Part shown: positions 32,101 to 38,656 of the stretch, piece after piece
Position numbering within the stretch: position 1 is the stretch's first letter
How the letters are laid out: each line of letters starts with the position of its first letter
Source: Amoebophrya sp. A120
Taxonomy: Eukaryota > Sar > Dinophyceae > Syndiniales > Amoebophryaceae
Assembly (NCBI GenBank): GCA_905178155.1
Contig: CAJINV010000006.1
Span: forward strand, 1,365,876-1,429,875
Length of the DNA: 64,000 nt
Direction: 5' to 3'
The notes under the pieces: generated by a model
Databases searched by the model: none
What the model was told of the DNA's origin: nothing
The model's input: the letters and a program-made list of their open reading frames with translations, nothing else
Position numbers and translations under genes: made by a program

Positions 32101-32350
32101 TGAAAAAGATGAAAATGAAGTATGAATTGCAAAAGTACTATCGTACTCGTATTCCTGCAGTACAAATCTTGTTCCCAAGGTAAAGGTATTCAAGCAGCAT
32201 TACAAATTCCAATTGTCATGCTGAGGAAATTTGGCATACGACAGCTCCTACTAGTACGATAGTTTTGCACTGCATAGGAAGATGAAAAAAGCGAAAGTTC
32301 CGGCGCCGAAACCTGCACCGCCACCACCACCACCGGCGAACCCGTTTTGA
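17179..32350 (+). CDS. NPF-rich giant protein with RS domain, paralogue 2
   Basis: Twenty-two introners; after removal the frame runs from the ATG at 17179 to the TGA at 32348-32350, about 3249 residues. Order: Ala/Thr/Gln-rich N-terminus; acidic coiled-coil stretch (ELKKEAEREKKRKLLQQEKF); an arginine/serine domain at 20750-21250 with SRSPRRRDSRRRRRDSRRRR-like repeats; acidic low-complexity region; PPPPPAPKAAPPPP; then the ordered block shared with paralogue 1 (PNLEELWNNRYP, LNFQILDAIHKYGEFVE, TKAEELWNEAQ, FPVWDALQNFS); finally a charged Ala/Lys/Arg helix. NPF motifs include DNPFLAQ, NNPFAMA, MNPFATE and the last three residues before the stop (ANPF). RS domains interact with splicing proteins and NPF with EH domains, so function is ambiguous. 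No known family recognised. Confidence 0.75.
18417..18738 (+). mobile_element. Family F introner, 322 bp
   Basis: Starts TATCGAAAGAAAAAGTCC, ends TTTTTCCTTCTGATA; CCCCCTCCCCATAT pairs with ATATGGGGAGGGGGG. Flanks AACAG/AACAG. Removal joins A-A-N to R-L-K-K in frame. Confidence 0.9.
20305..20463 (+). mobile_element. Family B introner, 159 bp
   Basis: Starts TATCCTGTGCAAAAG, ends CTTTTGCAGTTCATA; flanks CCCAG/CCCAG. Removal joins L-T-Q to F-P-V-A in frame. Confidence 0.9.
20750..21250 (+). other. Arginine/serine (RS) domain coding region
   Basis: Codes for dense RS, SR and RRR repeats with occasional Asp, typical of SR splicing factors. An introner (21042-21191) sits inside it and splits it without loss of residues. 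Confidence 0.8.
21042..21191 (+). mobile_element. Hybrid introner: A-type tip on a B body, 150 bp
   Basis: Starts TATCAAATGC (family A tip) then AAAACTATCGTACTCG (family B arm); ends GATACTTTTGCAATGCATA. Flanks GGTCG/GGTCG. Removal joins R-R-S to T-S-S-R in frame inside the RS domain. Confidence 0.88.
22606..22870 (+). mobile_element. Family A introner, reverse orientation, 265 bp
   Basis: Starts TATCAAATGC, ends GCATTTGATA; flanks GACAA/GACAA. The interior is the complement of the copies at 322 and 44114. Removal joins K-D-Y-D to K-Q-V-E in frame. Confidence 0.92.
22909..23054 (+). mobile_element. Family B introner, 146 bp
   Basis: Starts TATCCTGTGC, ends GCAATTCATA; flanks AAGAA/AAGAA. 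Removal joins T-E-K to N-K-V-D. Only 33 coding bases separate it from the preceding introner. Confidence 0.9.
23134..23355 (+). mobile_element. Family C introner, 222 bp
   Basis: GTGCACAACTTGTTCCCC arm on the left, GGGAGTTGTGGATTGTCATA on the right; flanks ATTCT/ATTCT. Removal joins I-T-E-F to F-V-D-P in frame. Confidence 0.88.
23451..23605 (+). mobile_element. Family B introner, reverse orientation, 155 bp
   Basis: Starts TATGCATTGCAAAAG, ends CTTTTGCACAGGATA; flanks ACGCT/ACGCT. Removal joins Q-E-R to S-R-Q-K in frame. Confidence 0.9.
24664..24932 (+). mobile_element. Family A introner, 269 bp
   Basis: Starts TATGCATTGCAAATATCC, ends GGATATTTGCAGTGAATA; flanks GACCA/AACCA. The tips are of the type usual for family B. 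Removal joins V-Q-M-T to R-T-S-H in frame. Confidence 0.86.
25655..25789 (+). mobile_element. Family B introner, reverse orientation, 135 bp
   Basis: Starts TATGAACTGCAAAAG, ends CTTTTGCACAGGATA; flanks TGCGA/TGCGA. Removal joins Y-G-S-A to N-F-D-R in frame. Confidence 0.9.
25831..25959 (+). mobile_element. Family C introner, short, 129 bp
   Basis: GTGCACAACAACTCCCC left arm, GACGAGTTGTGCATTGTCATA right end; flanks CGATC/CGACC. Removal joins L-I-D to Q-L-S-R in frame. Only 36 coding bases after the previous introner. Confidence 0.86.
26459..26608 (+). mobile_element. Family B introner, reverse orientation, 150 bp
   Basis: Starts TATGCAGTGCAAAAG, ends CTTTTGCACAGGATA; flanks ATTTT/ATTTT. Removal joins V-L-D-F to W-Y-G-S in frame. 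Confidence 0.9.
26724..27005 (+). mobile_element. Family D introner, 282 bp
   Basis: Starts TATCCTGTGTAAAAACG, ends ACGTTTTCACTTTGGATA; flanks ACGAA/ACGAA. Removal joins P-W-L-T to K-A-E-E. The site is two bases from that of the family B introner at 14528 in the paralogue. Confidence 0.9.
27082..27300 (+). mobile_element. Family C introner, 219 bp
   Basis: GTGCACAACTTCCCCTCC left arm, GTAGTTGTGCACTCTCATA right end; flanks GGGGA/AGCGA (3/5). Removal joins S-P-G-G to I-K-S-N in frame. Confidence 0.84.
28056..29064 (+). mobile_element. Composite family B introner, 1009 bp, with GC-rich insert
   Basis: Starts TATGCAATGCAAAAG, ends CTTTTGCAGTTCATA; flanks CATCA/CATCA. Removal joins G-N-L-I to I-D-I-D in frame. 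About 830 bases (28084-28917) of GC-rich, GAGAGG/CCTCTC-repetitive DNA lie inside an otherwise normal reverse-oriented B element. Confidence 0.86.
28084..28917. repeat. GC-rich insert with GAGAGGGTGGCGC / CCTCTC repeats
   Basis: The left half carries tandem GCGAGAGGGTGGCGC units (28339-28438). The right half carries the complementary-type CACCTCTC, GACCTCT and ACCCTCTCG units, so the two halves can pair. Open frames across it are by-products of composition. No TAT...ATA ends were found at its own borders. Confidence 0.75.
29119..29348 (+). mobile_element. Family C introner, 230 bp
   Basis: Left arm GCACAACTCCCCCTGCCCC, right GAGTTGTGCAGTCTCATA; flanks AGCAT/AGCAT. Removal joins V-I-S to I-R-L-K in frame. 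Confidence 0.88.
29416..29684 (+). mobile_element. Family A introner, reverse orientation, 269 bp
   Basis: Starts TATCAAATG, ends GCATTTGATA; flanks GCAGC/GCAGC. Removal joins K-K-Q to L-I-E-Y in frame. Confidence 0.9.
30006..30327 (+). mobile_element. Family G introner, 322 bp
   Basis: Left arm AGGATTGAAATCGTGAAAG pairs with ACTTTGACGATTTCGATCCT; ends TATGGA and CCCATA. Flanks ACCGA/ACCGA. Removal joins N-D-T to D-T-T-T in frame. Confidence 0.88.
30423..30572 (+). mobile_element. Family B introner, 150 bp
   Basis: Starts TATCCTGTGCAAAAGC, ends GCTTTTGCAATGCATA; flanks CCTGT/CCTGT. Removal joins K-H-P to V-H-A-F in frame. Confidence 0.9.
30726..30991 (+). mobile_element. Family A introner, 266 bp
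   Basis: Starts TACGAAATGC, ends GCATTTGATA; flanks ATCCC/ATCCC. Removal joins P-N-P to G-G-G-T in frame. Interior subfamily shared with 41521. Confidence 0.88.
31321..31479 (+). mobile_element. Family B introner, 159 bp
   Basis: Starts TATCCTGTGCAAAAGC, ends GCTTTTGCAATTCATA; flanks AGGAA/AGGAA. Removal joins D-W-K-E to M-S-K-L in frame. Confidence 0.9.
31646..31793 (+). mobile_element. Family B introner, reverse orientation, 148 bp
   Basis: Starts TATGCATTGCAAAAG, ends CTTTTGCAGTTCATA; flanks GGAAA/GGAAA. Removal joins A-K-G to K-T-A-A in frame. Confidence 0.9.
32121..32276 (+). mobile_element. Family B introner, 156 bp
   Basis: Starts TATGAATTGCAAAAG, ends GTTTTGCACTGCATA; flanks TGAAG/GGAAG. 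Removal joins K-M-K to M-K-K-A, just before the proline tract and the terminal NPF. Confidence 0.86.
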
Positions 32351-33531
32351 TCATTACAGTGCTCGTATGTTGTAAGTACCGGACGAACAAGCACTAGCTC
32401 ATTTTCTAACAACATTTCGTACTCATTTGGATTTATTGTTCATCAGCGACAATTTTTACTGAGTTTGGCTTTGATATTTTACTTGAAGAAACTCGTCCCA
32501 GGAAGATGAGTCAAGCTTTTTGATGATGACAGAAAAAGAAAAGCAGCTTGTGATTCTTGAACCATGGCCCTGATAGAACCAACGTCTGAAGCAGTAGCAG
32601 CTGAAGCAGAAGCAGCGGTTTTCTGACAGAAAGAAATGCTTTTAAATGTGATACAAGATAAGACTCTATTCAGCGACAGTTTTCAAAAAGAAAATATAAG
32701 GCGGAAGTAGAAACAATCGCTGGCCCAGGCTGCGCCTTTCCAATCAAGGTCTTAGTCTTTCACTGACCGCTTGGATAGCAGTACTACCTGTTCTTACTAG
32801 AAGTATTAACTCGCAGCAACAGTTCTGCGCCGACTGTCTGTCGGTCTTTTCATGTCGTCGCTCATAAGATGATAAGTGCATTGTCGCTGCGCCTATTCTT
32901 GCAAAAGCTCTGCGCTTCTGCGTCTCTAACTGTATCGCTCTTTTCGGTTCATGCCAGGTTTATTTCGATGACGCATGGGTTTTCATTTTTCGAAAAAAGC
33001 TCGGTTGTTTCCTTTCGTAAGTAGTCGTGTCTGTGTGTACTTGGCCGCGTCAAGGTCATCAAGCGGCTTTTCGGTATTTCAGAGAAAATTGTTCACCGTG
33101 TGAATCAATTTCGGTCGTAGAAGTTCATCTGCATCGCTAGGACAAGCGAGTCTGGTTCTCGGTTTTTTTTACCACGACATTAATTTCGGAAACTGCCTGT
33201 AGAATCGGTTTCATTTTCAGTACTTTCTGACAACATCGATAAGCCAGCGCCATAGCGGCAGCGCGTTTTTGCATAGGTTGCATCTTAATCTTCTATTGCC
33301 TTCTATGAGCCAACAGTTCTCTCTACTCGTTGAGTTTTTGTTGTAAGTACCAAACTTTCGCGCAGGAATTAGGACAGTGTTTCATCTCACAACATCTTCG
33401 TCACATCCTCAGTTCTTTGTGCCAGTACTGCAGCAGGCCCAGTTGCACTGGCACTGCTCTTAATACATTTACATCCACCGCTCCACCCTCTAGTCAAACG
33501 ACCATTATCTAAAAGCCGTCGTGGCGCGACC
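32351..33531. other. Intergenic region
   Basis: About 1.2 kb between paralogue 2 and the next gene. AT-rich, with no introner ends, no RNA gene and no coding frame that I can support. Confidence 0.5.
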
Positions 33532-35668
33532 ATGGGCAATCAGCAAGCCTGTTGTTCGGGGCGGCAGAAGGAGGATGGGACGACCGGGTATTACTCCACC
33601 GAAACCGACCTGCCGCCGTCCTACCGCCGGTCCTCCGCCGCGCAGATGGGCGCGAGCAACCAGTCCTACCAATTTAGCTCCATGGCCGGTACTATCCACT
33701 GCGTGCAAAAGTATCGTACTCGTATGAATTGCAGGCATGCATGACAAATCTGGTTTCCTACCCAAATCTGCATTACAGATTCCAATTTTCTTCCTGATAA
33801 AATTTGTCATGCGATTTATACTAGTACGATAGTACTTTTGCAATGCATAGGTACTGCTATGCCAAAAACTCCCGACCAGAAGCCCGCGAACGTGAAAAAA
33901 CTGCGGGATCTGTACACCCCGGACCCGCCGAAGCCGAAGGAGAAAAAGATCATTCCCGGCGTGCCCGCCGGGCCCACGAACAATGCGGAGAAGAAGCAAC
34001 AAGATCATGCGCAGAAAAACGCGGCGGCTGCCGGGCTGATGGCCATGCAGATGCAAAAGGGGGGAAAGGGAAACGGGATGGTAAAGAACATCCAAGTGGT
34101 CCAGCAGCCGCAATACGATGTATCCATAGTACTCATCATTTCCTGTAGTACAGCAAACAGAGACAGACAAATGCAGATCCTGCAAGACAAGAAATTTCTC
34201 CAACCTTACTCAACACGACAAGCTTTATGCGCTAGTACGTGGTAAAATAAATTTCGAAATTTGTCAACATGCTTTCTGCACATTGTGATCGTGCTACTGG
34301 AAAATAAATAGATTTGTGTTGCATATCACGATCACAACGTCTACGCGAGTCCGGACGACGAACCTGGGTCCCCGAACCCGCGACAGAACTACGCGCTATC
34401 CAAGAAAAAAACTTCGTTAGTGTGAGTTTGTGATGCGCAACTACGTGCAAGATGATTGCGTCTGTCATGCTGGGATGAATGCGTTGTAGGGCCCATTCAG
34501 CCGCGTTTTGCGATGCTATCTGCGCTGTTGACAGGTTTTGCTCTCATCATGCCACACAGATTTGTATATGCTGTTCCTCCAAAAAAGGCACACCTACAGT
34601 CTTTTTTTCGTGGATACGCGCGGCCGCGGGAACAGTTGCAGAAGTACGAAATGAACTACGACACCATGCTATCAAATGTGAAAATGTCTGGGTCTGGAAC
34701 ATTCTAAACTTGTGATGCTGTCTCTGGATTCTGAAAAAGTTTGTATCGCATGACCAGCAAGAGGACTCCAGTTTGTGCTACGCGGAGAGGTCATCTCTTA
34801 TGCTGTAGAGGCATCACAAAGCGCTCTAAAACTAAAAATATGTGATGCTACGGCATGCATCACAGACATCATGGGTCATGGAAAATATGCATGACAAATC
34901 TAGAAATCTTCCAGACCCAGACATTTTTACATTTGATACATGCAGAGCATGAAGATGGGCGCCGCGCAGTTGCGGGATTCCGGGAACAGGAAATCTGGAA
35001 CCAATGTTCCGGACGTGGGCAACCGCCTTCCCTTATGACAGTGCACAACTCCCCCTCCCCCTCATTTGTCATGCAAAGTACCCATTTCACTCTTTGCCTC
35101 TTGGCACTGTTTGCATGACAAGTTCAAGTTCTGGTAGCCTAAATAGCACTTTACTCGAGTGCAAATTTGTCATGCAAAACCGGCGCTGTTGCTGATGCTT
35201 GTATTGTCGTTCATGCTATACAAAATGAGGGGGAGGGGGAGTTGGGGACTGTTATATCTCTCCGGCTACGGCCAGACTCACACGGTGGCCGCGCAGCAAG
35301 CCCAGATGCACAGCGGAATCGCGAACGGAGGCGGGATATGAACTGCAAATATGTCTAGGTCAGGAAAGATCCAAGGTTTGTCATGCTTGTCGGACATGAC
35401 TCGCAAGTCTGTCATGCACATTACTCAAAAGCCCCACTCGTCTGTCATGCAGAAGCTCACTTTGTCGTGCAGAAAAGGCAAGACTGTAGCACCTCCAAAA
35501 CTTGTCATGCTTGCCAGTCAATTGAGGCGTCCACGTCTTTCGCAACCAGCATCACAAGTTTCCAGAGCCAGACATATTTGCATTTGATACGGGAACAAGA
35601 AATTTCAGCCGCAGGGCATGCCGGCGCCCGGAGGCATGGGAGCCATGGTGCAGGGAATGGGGGTATAG
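33532..35668 (+). CDS. Small protein with MGNQQACC acylation-type start
   Basis: Six introners; the joined frame runs from the ATG at 33532 to the TAG at 35666-35668, about 258 residues. Gly2 followed by polar residues and Cys6-Cys7 is a typical N-myristoylation plus palmitoylation signal, so membrane attachment is likely (inferred). The rest is Gln/Met/Lys/Pro-rich: DPPKPKEKKIIPGVPAGP, GLMAMQMQKGGKGNG, a KKQQDHAQKNAAAA helix and a Met/Gly-rich tail (MPAPGGMGAMVQGMGV). No catalytic domain is seen and the family is not recognised. The next gene downstream has a similar Met/Gly-rich tail. Confidence 0.7.
33693..33849 (+). mobile_element. Family B introner, 157 bp
   Basis: Starts TATCCACTGCGTGCAAAAG, ends CTTTTGCAATGCATA; flanks GGTAC/GGTAC. 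Removal joins M-A-G to T-A-M-P in frame. The left tip carries a short extra stretch before GTGCAAAAG. Confidence 0.88.
34120..34327 (+). mobile_element. Unassigned introner-like insert, 208 bp
   Basis: The best direct repeat is ACGAT/ACGAT, giving an insert that starts GTATCC and ends GCATATC. Subterminal TTTCCTGTAGTAC and its rough complement are present, as are GACAA/ATGC words. Removal joins P-Q-Y-D to H-N-V-Y in frame. It does not match families A-H. Confidence 0.6.
34397..34616 (+). mobile_element. Family E introner, 220 bp
   Basis: Starts TATCCAAGAAAAAAACTTCG, ends CTTTTTTTCGTGGATA; flanks CGCGC/CGCGC. Removal joins N-Y-A to R-P-R-E in frame. Confidence 0.88.
34670..34938 (+). mobile_element. 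Family A introner, 269 bp
   Basis: Starts TATCAAATG, ends ACATTTGATA; flanks CATGC/CATGC. Removal joins D-T-M to Q-S-M-K in frame. Forward orientation. Confidence 0.9.
35034..35256 (+). mobile_element. Family C introner, 223 bp
   Basis: Left arm GTGCACAACTCCCCCTCCCC, right GGGGGAGTTGGGGACTGTTATA; flanks TCCCT/TCTCT. Removal joins R-L-P to S-G-Y-G in frame. Confidence 0.85.
35337..35589 (+). mobile_element. Family A introner, 253 bp
   Basis: Starts TATGAACTGCAAATATG, ends GCATTTGATA, so the two tips differ. Flanks CGGGA/CGGGA. Removal joins G-G-G to N-K-K-F in frame. Confidence 0.88.
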
Positions 35669-35783
35669 GATTTTGGAAAGGTTTTTCCAATTACATATGT
35701 GGAAAAAACGCAGTGTCAGTGTCAATGTATGTGGAGAGAAACTACTTTAATATTTTCAAATAGCAGATTATTGCCGACCAGCA

Positions 35784-36050
35784 TCGTTTGTAAGTTTACG
35801 CGCCACGACAGTGTGAACACTGTAAAAGAATTTGCTCAACAGCGGCTCTCCACCATGACATCGAGCGTAAGTTTACGCACGATAGTGTCGTTGATGTGCA
35901 TAGAAAACGTAGCACGCCCGAATCTTCCTCACCATCCTGGATAACTTTACGCACGAGAGTATCAGGACACCAAAAGAAACCGGCTAAACTTACATCGCTT
36001 CATACCATGCAGTGTAACGCTACGCACCATGGTGTTGTCGAAGTGTAATC
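35784..36050. repeat. Four diverged tandem repeats of about 75 bp
   Basis: A TAAsTTTACGC-type core recurs at about 35791, 35868, 35942 and 36015, spaced 73-77 bp, each preceded by an ACCA-containing segment and followed by an A/GTGTyg stretch. It lies between two genes and could be a promoter or array of protein-binding sites, or a decayed minisatellite. Confidence 0.6.
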
Positions 36051-36109
36051 TTTGCGCAACAAACAGCATTCAGATGTACGAACCAATCATTTCGATTTTA
36101 ATCAGGGCG

Positions 36110-37478
36110 TTCTCGCGGCCCGTCGCCAGCAGGCCCAAGAAACGGAGCAGCATTTCTCGGGTATAACCCGCTCAGGTGTTACAATCTCAAACGTTACAAT
36201 AGAATCTGGAATTTGTGTTGCAAAATGCGCAACATCTGGCCTACTCCAAAAGGAGCGCGCATGACAAGTTTCGGAGCTCCAAACTCCATCAGACTCTGAC
36301 GAAATTTGTATTGCGAAAAGCCCAAGTCTCTTTATGGTACTCATGTTGTTCATGCAAGACAAATTCCAAAGTCTATTGTAACGTTTGAGATTGTAACATC
36401 TGAGCAAGCCATATCGGGCGCAGGTGAGCTGACCAGCTCCGCTAGGATGCGCAAGCAGAACGAGCAGCAATACGAGCAGCAGCAGCGATATGGAACTGTC
36501 AGGATCGAAATCGAGAAAGTAGTTGAGAAGATTTGTAATGCATAAAATTGATACCAGTTGGAAGCCCAATTTCCAAGCGGCGCATGACAAATTTTTGGAC
36601 CGCCGGCATCCTATTTGTCATGCTGTTTGGGCACAGAAGACTGCTTTTGTCATGCTCCTTTAGCAGCTCTATCCCAAACCCTAAATAGGCTCGCAATCTG
36701 CCTCACTTGCCATCCCGGCAAGACAGGCACTTCGTGCCTTGCATTTCATGCATGACAAATCATTTGCATTTCAACTTTGTCGATTTCAATCCTGACTCAT
36801 CCATAAGCGACAGCAGGAGACGGCGGCGGAACGGGTGAAACGCATGGCGGAGAAGCAGGCGAAGGGCTATGGGTATCAAATGCAAAACTGTCTGGGTCTG
36901 GAAGATTGCGCGACTTGTCATGCAGATTTTTGATGACCCATGAGGTCTGGAATGCAGGAACTAGCACGACAGATTCTGTGAGATCTCTATCATGCCTGTT
37001 CTGCATGAGAAATAACTCCCTCTCAACTTGGTGAAAAGTGGACAACTTTTGGTAAGCATGCAACGCAGATTTTCACAGGATGCAGACTTAGCATGACAAG
37101 TTGCAACCTTCCAGACCCAGACGTATTTGCCGTGCATTATGGGCACGCGGGGGCGATGGCCATGCCGGTCATGGGGATGGACATGGGATATGCATCGCAA
37201 ATATGTCTCGGTCTGGAAACTTGTGATGCTTTGTGGCGTATCATGAGGAGGCCACAAGTGCTGGCTCAGCATGACAAGTTTCTGAGCTTCTAGGTGTTGC
37301 CTATTCTGCATGACAAACTGCGTCTCTGCATGACAGAAAAATGGGGCTATTAGGTACGGCGCATGACAGATTTAAGAGTCATGCCAGACAAGCATGACAG
37401 ACATGCATTCTTCCAGACCCAGACATTTTTGCATTTGATATGGGAGCGGTGAAACTGAAAACCGTGCCGAGGAACTAG
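36110..37478 (+). CDS. Gln/Arg-rich then Met-rich protein, 5' end unresolved
   Basis: Four introners. The joined frame ends at the TAG at 37476-37478. The visible product begins around G-V-L-A-A-R-R-Q-Q-A-Q-E, continues with a Gln/Glu/Arg coiled coil (RKQNEQQYEQQQRQQETAAE and RMAEKQAKGYG), then a Met/Gly stretch (AMAMPVMGMDMG). No in-frame ATG is visible upstream: the frame is closed by TAA at about 36046. A further upstream exon or an unrecognised intron in 35700-36110 is likely. Start given is approximate. Its tail style resembles the preceding gene. Confidence 0.6.
36162..36413 (+). mobile_element. Family H-type introner, 252 bp
   Basis: Left TATAACCCGCTCAGGTGT and CAATCTCAAACGTTACAAT; right TGTAACGTTTGAGATTG then CCATA. 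Flanks TCGGG/TCGGG. Removal joins H-F-S to G-A-G-E in frame. Confidence 0.86.
36489..36805 (+). mobile_element. Family G introner, 317 bp
   Basis: Starts TATGGAACTGTCAGGATCG, ends AATCCTGACTCATCCATA; flanks AGCGA/AGCGA. Removal joins Q-Q-R to Q-Q-E-T in frame. Confidence 0.9.
36874..37138 (+). mobile_element. Family A introner, 265 bp
   Basis: Starts TATCAAATGC, ends GCCGTGCATT; flanks ATGGG/ATGGG. The right tip is atypical. Removal joins G-Y-G to H-A-G-A in frame. Interior subfamily shared with 59130. Confidence 0.86.
37189..37440 (+). mobile_element. Family A introner, 252 bp
   Basis: Starts TATGCATCGCAAATATG, ends GCATTTGATA; flanks TGGGA/TGGGA. Removal joins M-D-M-G to A-V-K-L in frame. 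Nearly the same interior as 60092 in an unrelated gene. Confidence 0.9.
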
Positions 37479-38656
37479 ATCTTTTCGTAGTTTTGTTCTG
37501 CAAGAACCGCATGACAAAAATCCGCTTGAGGTTTGTTCTGCAAGAACTTGTTGCAAGAACCGCATGACAAAAATGATAGCGAAGTCACCTCAACCGCTGC
37601 ACTACATGTTTTTGGTTTTCATACTTACTCACATGCTCAGGCGAGTTTTTCCTATTTTTTTTACGTTTTTCATCTAACGACAGGAGCGAATGCGAACAAT
37701 TCATGACTAATACTTGATGGACTTCTTCCAGACCAATAGTTGAACAAGTCTCATCTTGCTAATTATATAATTCCAGACCTGTACTAGGGACAGGTTCAGG
37801 TAGCAAAGTTTTATTGTTCTTCACATGAGATGAAGAACCGGGCAACTACATACAAGCAGTAGTTTGTCACCCTTTTTTTACTACGACGTTTTCCTGGTTT
37901 ATTTATTAGGCGCATTTTTATCTGCTCTTTGCTTTCGGTAGCTATTTTTCAAACGCATTAGCTTCAGCAGATCTTGGACTTGTTGTAGTTTCGAGAAATT
38001 CTGTTTCTGGCTGCTTGAGCAGGTGCCAGGACGTCGTGGCCACCAATTTTATTCTCAAGCGGATGAAAGTTGCGGCCTCAGAGGATTCATTGTCTCCGCG
38101 CTCCACAAGTTGTTGAGTTTTGCACGAGGACCTCGGGTTATTTTCGCTCGAAGTATTTATTTTTATGGGCTGACCGAAGCGCACGGTTAATTGTTCACCG
38201 ATGTCGTGTCTGATAACCAGAACAAACGAAGTCGTAGATTGTTCTCTCACTTGGTATTTTCTTCTCGTAATCGCTTCATTGTCGTAGATAAAATTATCGT
38301 CGCTTCATCGATTTCGTGGTAAGTAATATCGTCGCGCTTCGTAGTTGTCCTCTTGCTTAGTAGGGAAAGAGAGAGATTAGAGAGAGAGCTACATATGTGA
38401 ATACTAGGTGCGAGTAGATTAAGATTTCGCAGAAGGTAAAAAAGAATAGTGACCGCGAAGGTATTTCTATTTTCGTTTTTACTGAACTTTCGTTCCGAGA
38501 AGCTGTTGTGATCTTGTGCGGGTGTCGTCATGCGAGCTGCATCCTACGAAAAAAAATTCTTTCAGAGCCATCTGCTCATTCTAGGAGTGAGCTAGTCTTC
38601 AGGCGCAGGGGCATTTTTGAGTGTCAACACCTGTTCAGAGCAAAAATAAATCCACC
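37479..38656. other. Intergenic region
   Basis: Directly after the stop lie two copies of GTTCTGCAAGAAC followed by GCATGACAAAAAT (37494-37580), an introner-type word outside any intron. The remaining 1 kb is AT-rich. Minus-strand open frames at 37942-38531 have no recognisable features. Confidence 0.5.

Noticed and set aside
37942-38531. Two overlapping minus-strand open frames of about 100 residues
   Set aside because: They look protein-like in places, but there is no motif, no supporting context and they overlap one another in different frames.
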